In this document: positions 34,491 through 38,406 of the stretch, piece by piece
How positions within the stretch are numbered: the stretch's first letter is position 1
How the letters are laid out: each line of letters starts with the position of its first letter
Assembly (NCBI GenBank): GCA_964471755.1
Contig: CAYYJM010000024.1
Location: forward strand, 1-38,406
Direction: 5' to 3'
DNA: 38,406 bases
Source of the DNA: CAYYJM01 sp964471755
GTDB lineage: Bacteria; Planctomycetota; Planctomycetia; Gemmatales; Gemmataceae
Translations under genes and position numbers: made by a program
The notes under the pieces: generated by a model
Database searches by the model: none
Seen by the model: the letters and a program-made list of their open reading frames with translations, nothing else
Told to the model about the DNA's origin: nothing

Positions 34491-35948
34491 ATGTCCACGT
34501 CGTGGCGAGTCCTGCTCGCGTTCGTGCTGCTGGTCAGCATGGCCTCGGCGGCCCCGGTCGAGTTGACCGTGTCGCCGGCTTTGCCAGCCCGGAACCTGTT
34601 CCGATGGCAACTGCTGCCCGACCTGGTGGCACAGAAACCGGGTGATGCCGTCGAGGTTTACCGCCAGGCCAACGCCGCCATCAAGGAGGTCGAACCCGAC
34701 CGCCAGGCGTACGGCGAACTCACCACGGTGATGGAGAAACTCCGCACCCTGCCGCTGTCCCAGGTCGATTCCAAACGCCTCCGGGAGATCGTCACTCGCT
34801 TCCAGAAACCGCTCGACCGGATCGCCCAGGCCGCTCGACGGGAGCAGGCGAACTGGGACTTCGTCACCGAGCGGCTGCGCAAGTCCGGTATCGCGGCCCT
34901 GCTTGACGAGGTCCAGCAAGTTCGCGAGTTTCTTACCCTGCTGCATCTCCAGGCCCGACTCTACCTGCTGGAGGGACACCCGGAGAAGGCTGTCGAGGTC
35001 GTCGCGACCACCTTCAGCCTCGCTCGCCAGATCAGCGAGTGCCCGACGCTTGTCAGTCACCTCGTCGCGCTGGCCACCGGCGGGATCGCGCTGGACATGC
35101 TCCAGGACTGCCTCCAGCATCCGAAATGCCCCGGTCTGTACGGCCCACTGACCGACCTGCCCCGGCCGTTCCTGCCCGTGCGGAGGGCGTATGAGGGCGA
35201 GCGGGTCATGTGCTATGGGACGGTTCCCGGCCTGCTCCGGATCAAGGCCGATCCGCTGACCGCGCTCGATCCGACGACCCTCGACCAGCTCGTGCGTCTC
35301 TACCGCGGCCTCATCTTCGACCGTCCCACCGTGCCGGAACTGCGGCCGATCGTGCGGGTGATCGACCGGGTGACGCTGGCGACGGCGATGCAGAAGAAGT
35401 ATCCCCTGGCCCGGAAGGCCCTTCTCGATGCCGGCTACCCCGAGGCGACGGTGGCGAAGATGCCCATCCTGAACGCCAGCCTGCTGCACGCCGCCCTGGA
35501 GTACGATGAATGGCTCGGCCAGATGGCCGCCGCCGCCCTGCTTCCCTACCCACAGGCCCGCGCCCGCTTCGACGAGATCAAGCGGAAGATGCCGCGCAGT
35601 TCCAGGCCGGCCGGCGCGGACGAGCCGGCCTTCCCGCTGGCCCGAAACCTGCTCCCCGCCAGCGGCCGGGTCCTCCTCGCCGACCTGCGCGTCCAGCGCC
35701 GGATCGAACTGCTCCGCGTCGCCGAGGCCCTCCGCCAGCACGCCGCCCAGACGGGTCGCTGGCCGGCGACCCTCGTCGATGTCAAGGCCGTGTCATTGCC
35801 GATGGACCCGGCCACCCTCAAACCCTTCGAGTACCGGTTCGATGGCGACGTGGCCGTTCTGCACGCCCCGCTTCTGCGCAAGGAGGATCGCCAGGTCGAG
35901 CTGACCCTTCGTCTGACGCTTTGCAAGAACGAGGAGAAGAAGCCATGA
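34491..35948 (+). CDS. Secreted helical protein of unknown function, paralogue 1
   Basis: The 485-residue product has a signal peptide (MSTSWRVLLAFVLLVSMASA). The mature part is mostly helical with hallmark segments: ECPTLVSHLVALA, CLQHPKCPGLYGPLTDLPRPFLPVRRAYEGE, MQKKYPLARKALLDAGYPEA and a late RWPATLVDVKAVSLPMDP...PFEYRFDGD. The next gene encodes the same segments in the same order, so the two are tandem duplicates. GGGAG precedes the ATG by nine bases. An in-frame ATG at 34428 would bury the signal. Proteins of this shape are common in planctomycetes, with no assigned function that I know of. Its stop overlaps the paralogue's start. Confidence 0.85.
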   Translation: MSTSWRVLLAFVLLVSMASAAPVELTVSPALPARNLFRWQLLPDLVAQKPGDAVEVYRQANAAIKEVEPDRQAYGELTTVMEKLRTLPLSQVDSKRLREIVTRFQKPLDRIAQAARREQANWDFVTERLRKSGIAALLDEVQQVREFLTLLHLQARLYLLEGHPEKAVEVVATTFSLARQISECPTLVSHLVALATGGIALDMLQDCLQHPKCPGLYGPLTDLPRPFLPVRRAYEGERVMCYGTVPGLLRIKADPLTALDPTTLDQLVRLYRGLIFDRPTVPELRPIVRVIDRVTLATAMQKKYPLARKALLDAGYPEATVAKMPILNASLLHAALEYDEWLGQMAAAALLPYPQARARFDEIKRKMPRSSRPAGADEPAFPLARNLLPASGRVLLADLRVQRRIELLRVAEALRQHAAQTGRWPATLVDVKAVSLPMDPATLKPFEYRFDGDVAVLHAPLLRKEDRQVELTLRLTLCKNEEKKP

Positions 35949-37360
35949 CGCCGCTGCTGCTCATCACCGCGCTGACCGTGGGGCAGCCGATGGCGAAGGA
36001 GGTCAACCTCGTGGTGCGGCCAGCCGAGCCGCCGCGCTTCCTGCTCCACTGGGACCTTCAGCCGGCGCTGCTCGATGCCGGCCCGGACGAGTGCCTGAGC
36101 CTGATCGCCCAGGCGAAGACCCGGCTGAAGGAAGTCCTCAGCACGGATTACCGCGCCGTGACCGACGAGTTGCGCGAGGTCCAGAAGACGGCCCTGCGCG
36201 AGATCGATCGCAAGGCACTCGGCAAGACCCTCGCCCGGATCGCGCCGGTCCTCGCTCTGCTGGAGAAGGCAGCACTGGCCCAGCGCTGCGACTGGAGCAA
36301 GACCACCGAGGAACTCCGCACCCGAGGGATCGGAGCCCGGCTGGACCTCGTCCAGGACACCCGCGAACTGGTGCCGCTGTTCGCGGTTCAGGCCCGGTTC
36401 GCCCTGGCGGAGGACCGACCGCACGACGCCGTTCGCAGCCTCGCACTGGGGCTGCGCCTCAGCCAGCGCATCGGTGAGGGGCCGACGCTCATCAACCACC
36501 TCGTCGGCATCGCGCTGACGACGATCCTGCTGGATCAACTCGACGTGGTGATCGCTCATCCGAAATCTCCGAATCTGTACTGGGCCGTGACCGGCCTGGG
36601 GACGCCGTTCCTGAGTCTGCGCAAGTCCATGTCCGGCGAGCGATGCGGCACCTACGGAACGTTCCCGGCCCTCTTCAGGCTAGCGCTTGACCCCAACGGC
36701 CCGCTACCGACCGAGAAGGAGATGAAGGCGTTCAGTACCGGCGGCGGAGGTATCTTCAGTCTGTTCAGGGAAGCCCGTATCGGCATTCCGCAAGTGGAGC
36801 GACTTCAGCTTGGCCTGACGATCCAGCTCAAGCACGAGAAGGCGCTGAAGTACCTGCTCGACGCCGGCTACCCGGCCGACAGGGTGCGACAGTGGCCGCC
36901 GTTGCTCGTGGCCATCGTCCACGGTCTGGTCGAGTACGAGGAGAAGCTCGGCCGGATGCAGACGGCGATGGCCCTGCCCTATCCGCAGGCCCAGACGCTG
37001 CTCGGGGAGTTGGAGAAGGAACTTGCCGACCGCGGCCCGGTGGCGACGGCGAACGCCCCGGCCATCCATCTGAGCCGGCTCTTGCTACCGGCCGTCTCCC
37101 GCGTGCTGATGGCCAGCGCCCGGATCGAACGCCGGCTGGCCGCCCTGCGCGTCGTCGAGGCCCTGCGACTCCATGCCGCACGCACGGGAGGCTGGCCGAA
37201 GACGCTCGCCGAGATCACGGCCGTGCCCGTGCCGGACGACCCGGTCACGGGCCAGGCGTTCGAGTATCGCCTCGACGGAGACGTGGCCATCGTCCACGGG
37301 CCGCGCTTGCCGAAGGAGCCGGCGTATCAGGAACTGTCCTACCGGCTCAAACTGAAGTGA
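35945..37360 (+). CDS. Secreted helical protein of unknown function, paralogue 2
   Basis: The 471-residue product starts at an ATG overlapping the previous stop (ATGA), so the two are translationally coupled. It has a short hydrophobic N terminus (MTPLLLITALTVGQPM), weaker than that of its paralogue. It shares the landmarks GPTLINHLVGIA, IAHPKSPNLYWAVTGLGTPFLSLRKSMSGE, KALKYLLDAGYPAD and GWPKTLAEITAVPVPDDPVTGQAFEYRLDGD. Differences from paralogue 1 include loss of its Cys residues in the central motif and a Gly-rich insertion (STGGGGIF). Function unknown. The two could form a heteromer, given coupling and shared fold. Confidence 0.85.
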   Translation: MTPLLLITALTVGQPMAKEVNLVVRPAEPPRFLLHWDLQPALLDAGPDECLSLIAQAKTRLKEVLSTDYRAVTDELREVQKTALREIDRKALGKTLARIAPVLALLEKAALAQRCDWSKTTEELRTRGIGARLDLVQDTRELVPLFAVQARFALAEDRPHDAVRSLALGLRLSQRIGEGPTLINHLVGIALTTILLDQLDVVIAHPKSPNLYWAVTGLGTPFLSLRKSMSGERCGTYGTFPALFRLALDPNGPLPTEKEMKAFSTGGGGIFSLFREARIGIPQVERLQLGLTIQLKHEKALKYLLDAGYPADRVRQWPPLLVAIVHGLVEYEEKLGRMQTAMALPYPQAQTLLGELEKELADRGPVATANAPAIHLSRLLLPAVSRVLMASARIERRLAALRVVEALRLHAARTGGWPKTLAEITAVPVPDDPVTGQAFEYRLDGDVAIVHGPRLPKEPAYQELSYRLKLK

Positions 37361-37366
37361 TCCCCC

Positions 37367-38406
37367 ATGACCAACCCGTCGAGTTTGCCCGAGCCGGCCA
37401 GGATACCGCCGGCGACGCCCTGGTTCTGGCGAGCCGGTTTGCTCGCCGGCGTCACACTGGCGACTGTTTTCCTCTCCCTGTTTCAGGGGAGCATCCCGGC
37501 CCAGTGCCGCAGCCTGATCGGTGCATTCTGCTTCGTGGCCATCGTCGCGGCGTTCTCGTGGAACCTGCGAGCGGTCAGCGCCCGAACCCTCCTCTGGGGC
37601 GTCGTCCTGCAGGTGCTGCTCGCCCTGTTCGTTCTCAAGGTGCCGCTGGGCCACTGGCTGTTCGACCAGATCGGCACCGCCGTCGCGAAGTTCCTCCAGT
37701 TCACCGACGCCGGGTCGAAATTCGTCTTCGGCCCGCTCGCCGAGCCGGACCGGGTCGAGAAGTTCGCCGGCCCGAACAGCGGCTTCATCTTCGCCTTCCG
37801 CGCCCTGCCGACGATCATCTTCGTCTCGTCGTTCTTCACCGTCCTGTATTACCTGGGCATTCTCCAGATCATCGTCCGGGCGATGGCCTGGGTCATGCGC
37901 TTCTTCATGGGCACGAGCGGAGCCGAGACGCTCTCCGCGTCAGCCAACGTGTTCATGGGCCAGACCGAGGCTCCGCTCATCATCAAGCCGTACGTCCCAA
38001 CGATGACGACATCGGAGCTGCTCGCGCTCATGGTCGGCGGCATGGCCACCGTGTCGGGCGGCATCCTCGCCCTGCTCGCCGGCATGGGGGCCGACCCCGT
38101 CGCGCTGCTGACGACGAGCGTCATGGCCGCCCCGTGCAGCCTCTACCTGGCCAAGCTGCTCATCCCGGAAACCGAGACGCCGGAGACGCTCGGCGCGGTC
38201 CGCGTCGTCAAGGAGATGCCCTACCGCAACGTCATCGACGCGGCCAGCGATGGAGCGTCCCAGGGGATGATGCTCGCCCTGAACGTCGCCGCCATGCTCA
38301 TCGCCTTCCTGGCGTTCATCGCGATGTTCGACACCATTCTCCAGGAGTGCGGCGGGCCGAGGCTGGCCATCCTGCTCGGCCGATTCTTCTCGCCGGCGGC
38401 CGTGCT
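37367..38406 (+). CDS. CNT/NupC-family nucleoside transporter (3' end cut by window)
   Basis: 346 codons are present and the frame is open at the window edge; family members are about 400-450 residues, so most of the protein is here. Many membrane helices are visible. The family signature lies in SASANVFMGQTEAPLIIKPY (about 188-207), the nucleoside- and sodium-binding region of concentrative nucleoside transporters, preceded by GPNSGFIFAFRALPTIIFVSSF. A later MPYRNVIDAASDGASQGMMLALN also fits. These carriers bring nucleosides in with sodium or protons. It begins six bases after paralogue 2 but has a poor ribosome binding site. SurE, a nucleotidase, is encoded about 3.3 kb upstream. Confidence 0.9.
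   Translation, partial: MTNPSSLPEPARIPPATPWFWRAGLLAGVTLATVFLSLFQGSIPAQCRSLIGAFCFVAIVAAFSWNLRAVSARTLLWGVVLQVLLALFVLKVPLGHWLFDQIGTAVAKFLQFTDAGSKFVFGPLAEPDRVEKFAGPNSGFIFAFRALPTIIFVSSFFTVLYYLGILQIIVRAMAWVMRFFMGTSGAETLSASANVFMGQTEAPLIIKPYVPTMTTSELLALMVGGMATVSGGILALLAGMGADPVALLTTSVMAAPCSLYLAKLLIPETETPETLGAVRVVKEMPYRNVIDAASDGASQGMMLALNVAAMLIAFLAFIAMFDTILQECGGPRLAILLGRFFSPAAV

Overview
This is a very GC-rich, gene-dense bacterial chromosome segment. Protein content points to a planctomycete, most likely Gemmataceae-like: a Sco1-DUF420 fusion inside an aa3/caa3-type oxidase operon, a long MoxR / DUF58 / BatA-VWA / giant coiled-coil operon, an NPCBM-type protein, and tandem secreted 'HP..P.LY' proteins. 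The lineage is inferred from gene families and layout; there is no rRNA or other phylogenetic marker here. No tRNA, rRNA, CRISPR array, transposase or prophage gene was found.

Layout. 1-1004 (minus): the 5' end of an unidentified gene and a hemolysin III/AdipoR-like membrane protein. 1153-4870 (plus): a sensor kinase overlapping an NtrC-type sigma54 activator, then csrA and a small Gly-rich membrane protein. A well-spaced -24/-12 (sigma54-type) promoter lies between the regulator and csrA. 4881-13719 (minus): a nine-gene respiratory operon, in transcription order diheme cytochrome c lipoprotein, coxB, coxA, ctaA, ctaB, coxC, coxD, sco1-DUF420 fusion and a small CPMC protein. It encodes all oxidase core subunits plus heme O/heme A synthesis and copper delivery. 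A perfect hairpin covers the convergent junction at 4856-4875.

13975-17833 (plus): a large secreted PQQ-type beta-propeller protein, divergent from the oxidase operon and interrupted by a 10-N assembly gap across which the reading frame shifts. 17882-34040 (plus): a tightly packed, often start/stop-overlapping operon. In order it encodes a MoxR AAA+ ATPase with an added zinc ribbon, two small unknown proteins, a DUF58 protein, a 1704-residue double-VWA membrane protein that looks like a BatA-type and a second VWA protein fused, a 1376-residue membrane-anchored coiled-coil protein, a secreted low-complexity protein, a Tat-exported alpha/alpha-toroid protein, an NPCBM-like protein and SurE. This is the best candidate for an undescribed envelope-associated machine: a cytoplasmic AAA+ motor, VWA scaffolds with metal-binding sites, a long coiled coil and exported effectors or substrates.

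34041-34490 is a gene-free interval with a large near-perfect inverted repeat flanked by an 11-bp direct repeat. 34491-37360 holds two translationally coupled, secreted paralogues of unknown function, followed by the 5' part of a CNT/NupC-type nucleoside transporter cut by the window end. Domain names come from recognised motifs and memory of the families; no database search was possible.
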